Assembly: GCA_020137815.1 (NCBI GenBank)
Contig: CM035357.1
Coordinates: forward strand, 1,198,974 to 1,262,973
Length of the DNA: 64,000 bases
Reading direction: 5' to 3'
Origin: Hormiphora californensis
Taxonomy: Eukaryota; Ctenophora; Tentaculata; Cydippida; Pleurobrachiidae
Shown here: positions 51,678-61,851 of the stretch, one piece after another
Layout: the number at the start of each line of letters is the position of its first letter
Numbering within the stretch: the first letter of the stretch is position 1
Notes under the pieces: model-generated
Databases searched by the model: none
What the model was told of the DNA's origin: nothing
The model's input: the letters and a program-made list of their open reading frames with translations, nothing else
Made by a program: the position numbers and the translations under genes

Positions 51678-52897
51678 TTGTCATGTGGTCGAATATGAAG
51701 TGTGTTCCTACTCAGTGCACGAGATTTCGCCACTCCCCAACACTGACTGCTGCTATGCCTGAACATCTTCGACTCCACATTGAGGCTCATCTGTTCCGGA
51801 AGTTAAGATCTTCTGATCTCCCTCTACATTTAAACAGTGTTTTACACTAATAAGTTGAGTGTACTCGACAACCCGTTAAAATCCTTTTGGATTTATTTTT
51901 ATAACCCCAACCAAGTTGAGTGTACTCGACAACCCATCAAATCCTCTTGGATTTCGATTTTATTTTAACAACTAAGTTGAGTGTACTCGACAACCCGTTA
52001 AAATCCTTTTGGATTTATTTTTATAATCCCCAACCAAGTTGAGAGTTCTCGACAACAGCAACCATACAACTGACCTCTATCTGTTGATATGTTTTGATGA
52101 TCCAGAAACAAACTGAAACCTGATGACAAGGGTAAATGTGCTACCTAACGATACATGGCAGCTACCAATCTGCGATACCGGTGAACAGTTCATGTGAAGT
52201 GTGAACATGCGATATTTTGCTTCCTTGAGACATGATAAGGAGGTGAAGAGAAGCCGTGATCTATTGGTTGAGATCAATGGTTTTGTCAGGAACCGGCTGT
52301 TGCTGAAGTTTGATTACCCCCTGAGAAACTCGCTTGAGAAGAGTGAAACAGACCGGTGTCCGATCCAGATCTCATCATCAATTTTCCATCAACCTGTGCG
52401 CCATCCTTTGACATCGTGTTCCTGGGGTGGACGGTATCGGCCAACATGGTGCAACGTGAACAGCAATGCCCCCTTTTTAATTGGAACTTCAGAGACCTTT
52501 CTTCCTTACCTTCATCGTGAAATCATTGTTTAAAGCGAGAATTTCTCTGAGAAAGAGAAACAGAAAAAGAAACAAATTGTAATATTTTATACAGTGTATT
52601 ACTGACCATGAACATGTTTGTATTCACAAAATGTGAAGCCTTTAATGATCTTAATTTATTACCCGGGTATGCTATGGTCCGATTTTATTATTCTACACAG
52701 TATTTTTAATGAATTATTTTTACCGTTAACGTAACTCCCTGTAGAGTGTATCTTGTAAGTCATGTGTACTCTTTCTCGATATTCGTTTATTTTCATCGTC
52801 CCGTGCTCATGGTACAGTTCTGGGCTATTCTGTCGAGGACACCGTGTCACCGGCTCAAAGGAGTCGGTGGCAACGGCGCTTTTTGTCCTTGATGGAA
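51678..52897 (+). other. Region between pol and 3' LTR
   Basis: Holds three ~60-70 bp tandem units (AAGTTGAGTGTACTCGACAAC plus ATCCTTTTGGATTTATTTTTA) at 51,853-52,050. A 110-codon + frame (52,201-52,533) has no signal peptide or known motif. No clear polypurine tract precedes the LTR; the last bases are TTGATGGAA. It may carry regulatory RNA or a lost third gene. Confidence 0.5.
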
Positions 52898-53383
52898 TGG
52901 TGCAGAACTGGGCCAGCCCTGTGTGTTTGTGTGTGCGTGTGTGTGAGAATGTGTGTTTGTGTGTGCGTGTGTGTGAGAATGTGTGTTTGTGTCTGTGTCC
53001 TATCGCGAAGGTGCTTGTTTTGACGCTGAGTTCTATTAAAAGTACAGCATCTTCGCGCGCGCGTGTGTGTCGCTTTGGTGACACGCGCGCGCGTTTTCTG
53101 AGATCTGAGAGAGAAGAGCGAGGTGTGTTTTGAGAGTGAGTTTTTCTTTTGGTCGGAGCGAAGCAACTTTCAAAAGCGTGTGTTCTCTTAGTCAACTGAA
53201 CTGTAACAATCCTTTACCGTTACTTTTACATTCACAAAAATAAAAGACAACGTGTTTACTTTCGCCTTTACGCTCCAGCTGACGGGTACGCCCCATACGT
53301 GTCACGAAACCACCCCAAGAACGTCCCTTTCCAAACGCCCCCTTTACAGAGCAACCCCTTTCGGCCGTCCTTACTTTACACCA
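52898..53383 (+). repeat. 3' LTR of Gypsy element
   Basis: 486 bp, TGGTGCAG to TTACACCA, two substitutions from the 5' LTR. Followed by the CTTG duplication at 53,384-53,387. Confidence 0.93.
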
Positions 53384-53700
53384 CTTGTATACATTCAAAG
53401 GTTTGTGGCTTTGTATCTAGTTTCACAGTACGGATGTTTATGCTTTTCTTCGCAAGAATAGCAACCCCTCCCCCTCGTTTTCCTCTTGCAGAACTATAGA
53501 GGTTGAACCCAAGCTCTTTCATCACTCCAGGAGTAACGATGTCGCCATCTTCCAGCCAGGTCTCTGTTAAGGCAAGCACATCCAGACCAAGGTCGTGGAA
53601 CGTTTCAAAGATGTCAATGAGCTTGTTATTCATCGATCGGCAGTTTAGATTTCCGTATTTGAGTGCAGGGAGCTGCGAAGACGGTAGTTTTTTGAGAGCT
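53384..53700 (-). CDS. LINE ORF2, N-terminal part (endonuclease start)
   Basis: The first third of the apurinic-type endonuclease: GNLNCRSMNNK, LALTETWLEDGD (catalytic Glu) and RGGGVAILAKK. The NLNCRS motif lies upstream of the first ATG of this frame (53,633), so ORF2 translation probably enters by a -1 shift from ORF1 at A-AAA-AAC (53,687-53,693 complement) or by reinitiation. Interrupted at 53,384 by the Gypsy element; continues at 44,638. Confidence 0.85.
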
Positions 53701-55060
53701 TATCGTACTGTTCTTTATAGGTGGGGCATTTTGATGAACCAGCATGATGGACTGGGATATCTGGGTTGGAACGACTGGAATGTAGACAGTTTTTACACTG
53801 ATGCTTCTCCGTGTCTTCTTTTACCGGGCAATCATTTGTTGGATGTTTTTCAGCACAGTACATGCAGGTAGCAGGATGCAATCGTTTTGGGCATTGGTCG
53901 GGATAGTGCCCAAGAGCTTGACAATGGGGGCACCTTTTAATGTGCACACGATGGTAGACTTTCACAGATGACATATGAAAGAAAACCCTTCCTTCGCTGA
54001 GAAGTTTGTCTTTCAGTTCAACAGGGAGTTTGAGTGCCACCGTTGCAAGATTCGGATCCGACTGCATTCGTTTAAAATAAACAATTGAGAGGTCAGAACA
54101 ACTTTTCAGGAGATCATTTTTTGCCCTAAGTTTGTCGAGACAGAACTTTCGAGAGTCTTCGGGCGATGCATCTGTGGGTAGAAGGTCAACTGGAACAAAA
54201 CGGAGTGTCACCTTTGACATGACAAGATCAGATATTCTGGTAGTATTTTGGAGAACACCCGCCTCTTTCAGTTTGAGTGTGGCAAGTTCTTGGGACTTTT
54301 CATTTGGGAACCAGAGTTTGATAGAAGATGAGAAGTTTCTCACATTTGCAATAGGGATATCTGTTAGGGCCATGTCAATGCTTTTTCTGGTTTCAGGGAC
54401 GTCATCACAGTGTACAGTGAGGCGTGTTCTGGCTGAAGGGATGATTCTCGGGTTGATCGTACCTGCATGGTTAGGAGCATTAGTTTGGACGTTTTTGGAC
54501 GTTTGTGATGCATATGAGTCGGTGATCGAGGTGGTGGATGTAGAAGGAGATGAAGACGGACTAGTGACATCAGTAGATTGTGCAGAATTGATCATGGATG
54601 TATTGAAAGTGCAATCAGCTTGGGGTGGATCTGATGATTTACCACTAGTGTTTGCTATTAGCCTGGCTGCTTTAGTGGCTATAGCGTCAAAGATGGGACT
54701 CCCAGGTTGGAGTAGCCTAGCCGTAACGATACATTCTGGGCAAACCCAGCCCTCTAGAGAGAACAAACCATCGTCGGATGGCGTAAGAAGATCACCTAGT
54801 GACTTCAGACCTACGCATTCGTCATGGAAACATGATTTACACGTACTGCACTTCAGCATGGCCCTGTTTGTCATATTCCCATTACACAAACATTGGTTGG
54901 CAGAGGTGAAGTGACTTGGCGTTTGCACTGGTATCGCCTGATGGGGACCTCTAGGTGGGGTTGCGAAGGGTGAAAACTTCATCCCGCTTCTTGTAGAAGA
55001 GGGTGGAAGTTCAGAATTCATCAGTGGATTGTGACTGTGATGGGGATTGTGTTTACTCAC
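53645..55060 (-). CDS. LINE ORF1 with PHD finger and CCHC knuckles
   Basis: 471-residue RNA-binding protein of the LINE particle. A PHD-type finger occupies ~57-110 (CLCNGNMTNR, CSTCKSCFHDECVG, WVCPEC: Cys4-His-Cys3 order). The central region is Ser/Thr-rich with an RRM-like segment, and C-terminal zinc knuckles are present (CPHCQALGHYPDQC, CMYCAEKHPTNDC). PHD plus knuckle ORF1 proteins are known in the CR1/L2 group. The stop is 43-48 bp past the A-AAA-AAC heptamer shared with ORF2. Confidence 0.9.
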   Translation of the reverse strand: MSKHNPHHSHNPLMNSELPPSSTRSGMKFSPFATPPRGPHQAIPVQTPSHFTSANQCLCNGNMTNRAMLKCSTCKSCFHDECVGLKSLGDLLTPSDDGLFSLEGWVCPECIVTARLLQPGSPIFDAIATKAARLIANTSGKSSDPPQADCTFNTSMINSAQSTDVTSPSSSPSTSTTSITDSYASQTSKNVQTNAPNHAGTINPRIIPSARTRLTVHCDDVPETRKSIDMALTDIPIANVRNFSSSIKLWFPNEKSQELATLKLKEAGVLQNTTRISDLVMSKVTLRFVPVDLLPTDASPEDSRKFCLDKLRAKNDLLKSCSDLSIVYFKRMQSDPNLATVALKLPVELKDKLLSEGRVFFHMSSVKVYHRVHIKRCPHCQALGHYPDQCPKRLHPATCMYCAEKHPTNDCPVKEDTEKHQCKNCLHSSRSNPDIPVHHAGSSKCPTYKEQYDKLSKNYRLRSSLHSNTEI

Positions 55061-55439
55061 AGTCTCGGGTTCCTCTCGTCCACTTAGTGTAGGTACATAC
55101 GACTCAAATTAATTTGTTTAAAGTAGTGTTGTAAAGTTTGAAACACCTTCCGTTCGGCCGCAGGGACGGTGGGTGTCTTGCAGCCCCTGCAGGAGTTTCG
55201 CCCCTTCACGCCCGCCTGACCTTGTCCCTGGACCCCCTATGTGGGTGGTTTCACCCCACAACCCCTGACCAGAGCTGCCGCCCTTGGCACCGGACACCCA
55301 GGGACTTCCTGAGCCGAAGGCTGAGGCAGGGATCAAGTTTTTTTGGCCCTTTTCGTCTTTCTGATCTCAAATCGAACCGTTAGCAAGAACGTGGGTGTCC
55401 AACAGCTGCTTTTATCAGTGACTTTTTAGTTTTTTTTCG

Positions 55440-56278
55440 AGGAGCAAAAAAAAATTAACACTGAACTCAAAATTTTAAATTTTGAAAATTTCCTCAATTT
55501 CAAATTTCGCGCGCGCCGAAGTAATATTCATATTGCGCGCCTTAAGTTGCAGCGTAACTTTGTTTATTTCGCCGCGAGACCGAGACTGGAAGCAAGCTCG
55601 AAGAAGATTATTATAAGTCATACCGGAAAATGTCAATTTCTCCCAGTATTAATAAACAAATTTTAAACACAAATTTATTGAATTTGAAAACATTTGTATA
55701 CGATAAATTAATGTTTCTTTCTCTCAAAACCTATTAATAGCCAATTGAAAAATGAATCAGATTGGCAACGTCATCATATTCATTGCATCACGAATCTTGT
55801 ACAACAAGAGACATGGAATATAGATAGTGGAACGAGAGGATATGGTTCTCTTAGTTCTCTTCAAGATCATATGTTTCACTTTCTATCCAAATGGCTCAAA
55901 AATTTACAAAGATTGGATATTATTATTAGTTTCAAACCCCAGCACAACAATATTCAGCACAACAACAAACACACACATTTTCAAACCCTTAGTTTACCAA
56001 ACACTCCATTATTATTTCTCTAGAATGATAATACATTACCACACACTAATCATGCAATTGCAATTGTACAACTGACACCTTGAACTGTCTTCATACTGTC
56101 TCTACAATCCCCAGGGGACGCCCCGTCAGACAGTATGGAGACGAACTGACACCCTCCAAAATACAAAATATGTGAACTCATTTTCTCTGTCCTATCGTTT
56201 CACTCTATCTCTCTCTCTCTCAGCATGTCAGGTCAATGCTCTGACAGCTCTCAGCTGACTCTGAGTGCCCTAATATTC
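55440..56278. other. Intergenic, AT-rich
   Basis: Between the LINE 5' end and the stop of the KIF21-like gene. AT-rich, with AATAAA-like words near 55,650 and a CGCGCGCC pair at 55,508-55,545. No gene seen. Confidence 0.5.
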
Positions 56279-59200
56279 TCATGTTGACATTGCCTCGTTA
56301 CCATCTGTCTCGGGAATGGCCCAGATTTTCACAGTACTATCAGCCGATGCTGTGTAGATGTGGTTACCAGACACTTGGACATCTTGAATTGATGATCCGG
56401 GGTGGGCGTCAATCTCCGCTGAAAGTGGGGGGAGGGGTTAGCAACTTATAAATTGGGGTGAAGAGTGAAGAACCCTTACAACCGTCGCTAACCGACACCC
56501 AGTCCCACGCAGCATAAATTGATCAACTGACGGCCGACGCTAGAGTGTTGAGTTATGTAATGCAACTTTGAACTTACCAATAACGCTCTTGGCGGGGTCA
56601 GATTTTGGATCTCCAAAGCTCTCCTCTCTCCACAACTTGATAACACCATCTCTACTGGCACTTACAATACTGCCCAGAGAGGGGATATGTGCTAGAGCTT
56701 GAACCCGGTCCTTGTGTGCTGGTCTCTGGCCCTGGGGTGAGAGAAAGAGAATGAATGTCAGCAATAACAGCACAAGGGCAGAGAAATGGAAGCTAGAAAT
56801 GGAAGTTATGTATCATATTGTGTTGCTTAGTGCAGGAATCAGGTACAAGAAGAGAAATGGAAGGCACTGGTGAGAAATGGAATGAATGTCAGCAACTAAT
56901 AGCAGTATTAAAAGTACAAGAAGAGAAATGGAAGTTACAGATGATGCATATTGAATCACTCACCCCTTTCTCTTTCCTCGTCTGAATGTGCCATTTCTTA
57001 ATTGTCTGATCCCTGCTCCCACTATAAAGATGACCTGACCCCCATACTACACATTCAATACCATCGAAATGAGGTGGGTTTAGGGTGGCTTGGGGCATTC
57101 TACCAGATACTATACCATCTGTAGCGTCGTATATCTGGGGATTTAAAATCAATGATTGGGTGTATTGGGTGTTATTAGGTACCCACCAGGATCTGAGGTT
57201 CAATCAAAGGTAATGGAGTACAGTAGGGAGTAATTCTAGTACAGGGTGGTAAATAAAACATGTCCCTACCTTACAAAAGTGGTCCCTAGACCCGGTAACA
57301 ATGTATTTCTTGTCGTCTATAGCAACGTGCTCCAGACACATCACGTGACCACTGTGACCATGCAACACTCCAGCCTGAAATGGGTGTACACATGTTAGCT
57401 AATATTAGGGTTGGCAATGTTGGGTTATTGATGGAGACCATGGTGGTAGAGTCTCGATATCAAAGTGGCAGAGACGAGAGGGGGTTGATAGAGGACAGGG
57501 CCAGGGTGTTTACTTTTCCACTCAGATTTAATAAAAGTGAGAAATATACTTTGATGACAAAGTTTCACTTACCGCACACCACTGCCCAATGTTCCAGCTG
57601 CGAACACTGATTCCCGTGCTAAAGTATATAAACTGTGATCCGGGAGGGTAGAGGAGGGCGGAGGGGAATTCAGCAAGAGTGGCAGATCGGCATGTTTTAG
57701 GATCCGTCCTAATATCCCATGCTTTGAATGATTGGTTGGTAATGGCATATACGACACTGTCTTCTAGCGAGTAGACAACTTTCTTAACTTGTTCTGAGTA
57801 GAGGGCTCGCTGCACCTGAGGATCGAGGAAGGGTTTAGGTGGGATATTGTGATTTATAGTGAGGGGTAGGCATCTCTGTGCTTCAAGAGAAGAAGGGAGA
57901 TAATAGATATAAAAAGGGGGAATTAGGGTCTGACTGTGGTCTGAAACCCCTAGAAGACCGGAGCTTTTCTGAATCACTGCTCCGTGAAGTAAGGGGTTTC
58001 CAGACCACAGTCAGACACTAGGGAGAATGAGAGAAAGACAACTAACCTCCTTTCCATCAGAAAGATCCCATACTCTGATGGTTCCATCTGTACTGCCAGA
58101 CACCATGATCTTCCCAGATACTGATACGCCCTGGACACTGTGCGTGTGACCCTTCGCCATACTGGGGTGGGGGAGAGGTGAAGGGAGGTGAAGGGAGGGG
58201 AGGAGGGGGTGAGGAGGAGGAGGAGGGTGAAGTAATTACTAAATCATACTAGGGAGGGGAGGAGGAGCGGGTGACTTGCTGGTAAACGTCACACTTTTAA
58301 AGTTTTCTACTTTTCTAATCTGAAAAACCACCTACCTGACACATCGAAGTCCAGTGGTACCACCACCTCCACTACTCGGTTCCTCAACTTCTACAAGGTG
58401 TCCCTCAGGACTCACATTAACCGGACTGGATCCTTGGAGTCTCTCGAACACATTGTCACTGTTCCTCTTCCTAATCCTCTCACCACGCTCCACCAAATTC
58501 ACAATCCCCTCACCTGAAAGTGGGGATTGGAAATGTCACGTGTGAGTTATCGTGTGTGGTATATCACGTGCACAATGCCTCACACGCGTTAGACATCACG
58601 CGTTAGACATCACGCGGCTCACAACCCCTGTTTATTGGCTTTGTTCTCAGCAGAAAAAAAGCAGATCAGAACAGCACATTTCCAATTTGGCACATTCCCA
58701 ATTTGGTAAAACTACTACTAATTTATACTACGACAAGACATTGATGATTCTTGCCACGTTTGTTATTGCATCTATAATACAAATCACGACTTCGGTTCAC
58801 TAAATTTGTGCCTGCAAGAGAAGCTAATCAGCCCTGGTATCAGAAAGGGGCTAGCCCCGGAAAAGAAAAGTAGGCTCTGTTATATATTTTGTGTATTATT
58901 GTATCTATGCACGCATACACTCCATGATTGTTTTTCTTACCAGCCTTCATTCTACCACGGGCAGGACTGCCACAACGACTGCCGCTCCTGGCTCTCTTGT
59001 CTGGGTGAGGGTGATGGTGTAGAGAGGGGGAGGGAGGATGTGGGTGATTGTATAGTTGGGGGAGGGAGAGAGGGAGCGAGGGTGATGGTGTATAGGGGGA
59101 TGTGGGTGTAGACTGTAGAGGGAGAGAGAGGGAGGGCTGCCACAACGACTGCCGCTCCTGGCTCTCTTGTCTGGGTGAGGGTGATGGTGTAGAGAGGGGG

Positions 59201-61818
59201 AGGGAGGATGTGGGTGATTGTATAGTTGGGGGAGGGAGAGAGGGTGATGGTGTATAGGGGGGATGTGGGTGTAGACTGTAGAGGGAGAGAGGGAGGGCTG
59301 CCACAACGACTGCCGCTCCTGGCTCTCTTGTCTGGGTGAGGGTGATGGTGTAGAGAGGGGGAGGGAGGATGTGGGTGATTGTATAGTTGGGGGAGGGAGA
59401 GAGAGCGAGGGTGATGGTGTATAGGGGGATGTGGGTGTAGACTGTAGAGGGAGAGAGGGAGGGCTGCCACAACGACTGCCGCTCCTGGCTCTCTTGTCTG
59501 GGTGGGTGATGGTGTAGAGAGGGGGAGGGAGGATGTGGGCGATTGTATAGTTGGGGGAGGGAGAGAGGGAGCGAGGGTGATTGTGTATAGGGGGATGTGG
59601 GTGTAGACTGTAGAGGGAGAGAGGGAGGGCTGCCACAACGACTGCCGCTCCTGGCTCTCTTGTCTGGGTGGGTGATGGTGTAGAGAGGGGGAGGGAGGAT
59701 GTGGGTGATTGTATAGTTGGGGGAGGGAGAGAGGGAGCGAGGGTGATGGTGTATAGGGGGGATGTGGGTGTAGACTGTAGAGGGAGAGAGGTAGGGCTGC
59801 CACAACGACTGCCGCTCCTGGCTCTCTTGTCTGGGTGGGTGATGGTGTAGAGAGGGGGGGGGGGAGGATGTGGGTGATTGTATAGTTGGGGGAGGGAGAG
59901 AGGGAGCGAGGGTGATGGTGTAGAGAGGGGGATGTGGGTGTAGACTGTAGAGGGAGAGAGGGAGGGCTGCCACAACGACTGCCGCTCCTGGCTCTCTTGT
60001 CTGGGCGGGTGATGGTGTAGAGAGGGGGAGGGAGGATGTGGGTGATTGTATAGTTGGGGGAGGGAGCGAGGGAGCGAGGGTGATGGTGTATAGGGGGATG
60101 TGGGTGTAGACTGTAGAGGGAGAGAGGGAGGACTGCCACAACGACTGCCGCTCCTGGCTCTCTTGTCTGGGCGGGTGATGGTGTAGAGAGGGGGAGGGAG
60201 GATGTGGGTGATTGTATAGTTGGGGGAGGGAGAGAGGGAGCGAGGGTGATGGTGTATAGGGGGATGTGGGTGTAGACTGTAGAGGGAGAGAGGGAGGGCT
60301 GCCACAACGACTGCCGCTCCTGGCTCTCTTGTCTGGGTGGGTGATGGTGTAGAGAGGGGGAGGAGGATGTGGGTGATTGTATAGTTGGGGGAGGGAGAGA
60401 GGGAGCGAGGGTGATGGTGTATAGGGGGATGTGGGTGTAGACTGTAGAGGGAGAGAGGGAGGGCTGCCACAACGACTGCCGCTCCTGGCTCTCTTGTCTG
60501 GGCGGGTGATGGTGTAGAGAGGGGGAGGGAGGATGTGGGTGATTGTATAGTTGGGGGAGGGAGCGAGGGAGCGAGGGTGATGGTGTATAGGGGAGGGAGG
60601 GGTGTGTAGAGAGGGGGAGAGAGGGAGGGAGGGGTGTAGAGAGGGGGAGGAGGATGTGGGTGATTGTATAGTTGGGGGAGGGAGAGAGGGGGAGGGAGGA
60701 TGTGGGTGATGGTGTAGAGGGGGTGGGGTGTGTAGAGAGAGGGAGGGAGGGAGGGAGAGATGGAGGGGCGTAGAGGGGAGGGAAGGGAGGAAGGGGGTGA
60801 TGTGGGTAAGGGTGATTGTGTAGAGGGGGAGGGAGTTAGGGGGAGGGGTGATGGTGAAGAGAGGGGAGAAGGAGTCTCTCCTTGAAGGAGAGAGGGATAT
60901 GTCATTATATGTAAAGTGAGGGGTTTCGTTAATTATGTTGGTGTAGAGAAGAACAATCATGCGAAGCAAATTAATCAATTTTTAACAAGAAAAAGAAAAC
61001 ACAACATGCGATTTAATGATAATAACACCCATCCTCCTCCTCACCTACCTGTTTTAGGGTTGAGATGGGAGGGTGTTGCAAGGATCGAGGGGGTAGAAGC
61101 TGAGGTGAGGGTGGTGTCAGGAGGGGTGGAGGGGTTCCCAAAGTCGGTTGGGGATTCCATCCGGCTCTTTATTAAACTCTCAGTTCGAGTGAGGGTGACT
61201 GGAGGTGATGCCTGGAGTGAGAGAGGGGTGTTAGTTAGGGGATAAGGGGATATATGTGGGGAAAACAACGGAAAAAGAGGTCAAATCATAAATGACTTAG
61301 CAGCTTATGTTTCACTTCACTAAAAAATAAAATAGCAAATAAGTTCAAGTCAGCCATTTCACAACACCTCTAAAAACTTGAGAAATGAAAACTTTTCAAC
61401 CAAAATGAAAGACAGAAAAAAGAAAGTTGAGAATGAGAAACCAAAAACAGAGAAAAGAGAGAAACCAAAGCTTGAACAGAGGTATAAAAAAAGTGAAAAC
61501 CAAGAAACCAAATACAAAAAAGAGGGGTTATAAACTGAAAAAACAAAAAACAAAGAAAAGAAGTGGGTGATAAATTCGAGGCGAAAAAGAAAAACACCTC
61601 CACTTTACAAAGTATCCAGTAGATAGCATGAAGCACCAGTACTAACATAGTGCTGATATCCATCTGTGTTAGAGGGAGAGAGAGAGAGAGATAGAGAGAG
61701 AGGAGATGAGAGAGGAGATATGAGAGAGAGACCTGGAGAGAGAGAGGAGAGATATAGAGAGAGATGAGAGAGAAGGAGGTAGAGAGAGAAGGGAGAGAGA
61801 GAGAGAGAGAGACGAGAG

Positions 61819-61851
<33 letters not shown>

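Larger units (their letters stand above)
44639..53383 (+). mobile_element. Ty3/Gypsy LTR retrotransposon, apparently complete and young
   Basis: 8,745 bp: LTR, primer site, gag, pol (overlapping, -1 frame), ~1.2 kb non-pol region, LTR. The LTRs are both 486 bp and differ at two positions, so insertion was recent. Gag and pol frames are open throughout. The element lies in sense orientation to + and antisense to the LINE it splits. No envelope-like frame with a signal peptide and fusion segment was recognised. Confidence 0.95.
41690..55430 (-). mobile_element. L2/CR1-like LINE, split by a Ty3/Gypsy insertion
   Basis: A minus-strand non-LTR retrotransposon. 5' UTR is about 55,061-55,430 (GC-rich 55,140-55,330), ORF1 53,645-55,060, and ORF2 begins near 53,690, is interrupted by the Gypsy element between 53,384 and 44,638, and ends at 42,026. 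A ~190-bp 3' UTR and a long A tail (poly-T on the + strand, 41,700-41,830) follow. Removing the Gypsy element plus one CTTG leaves ORF2 in one frame across the junction, so the LINE was intact when hit. Its exact 5' boundary is uncertain. Confidence 0.88.

Noticed and set aside
52201-52533. Possible envelope gene of the Gypsy element
   Set aside because: Only 110 codons, no signal peptide, no fusion segment or transmembrane helix.
58840-60978. Very long minus-strand open frames (506-712 codons) rich in Pro, Ser and His
   Set aside because: They run through the 165-bp tandem array in several frames at once. Only the 60-bp segment 58,941-59,000 is supported as KIF21 exon by phase and splice sites.
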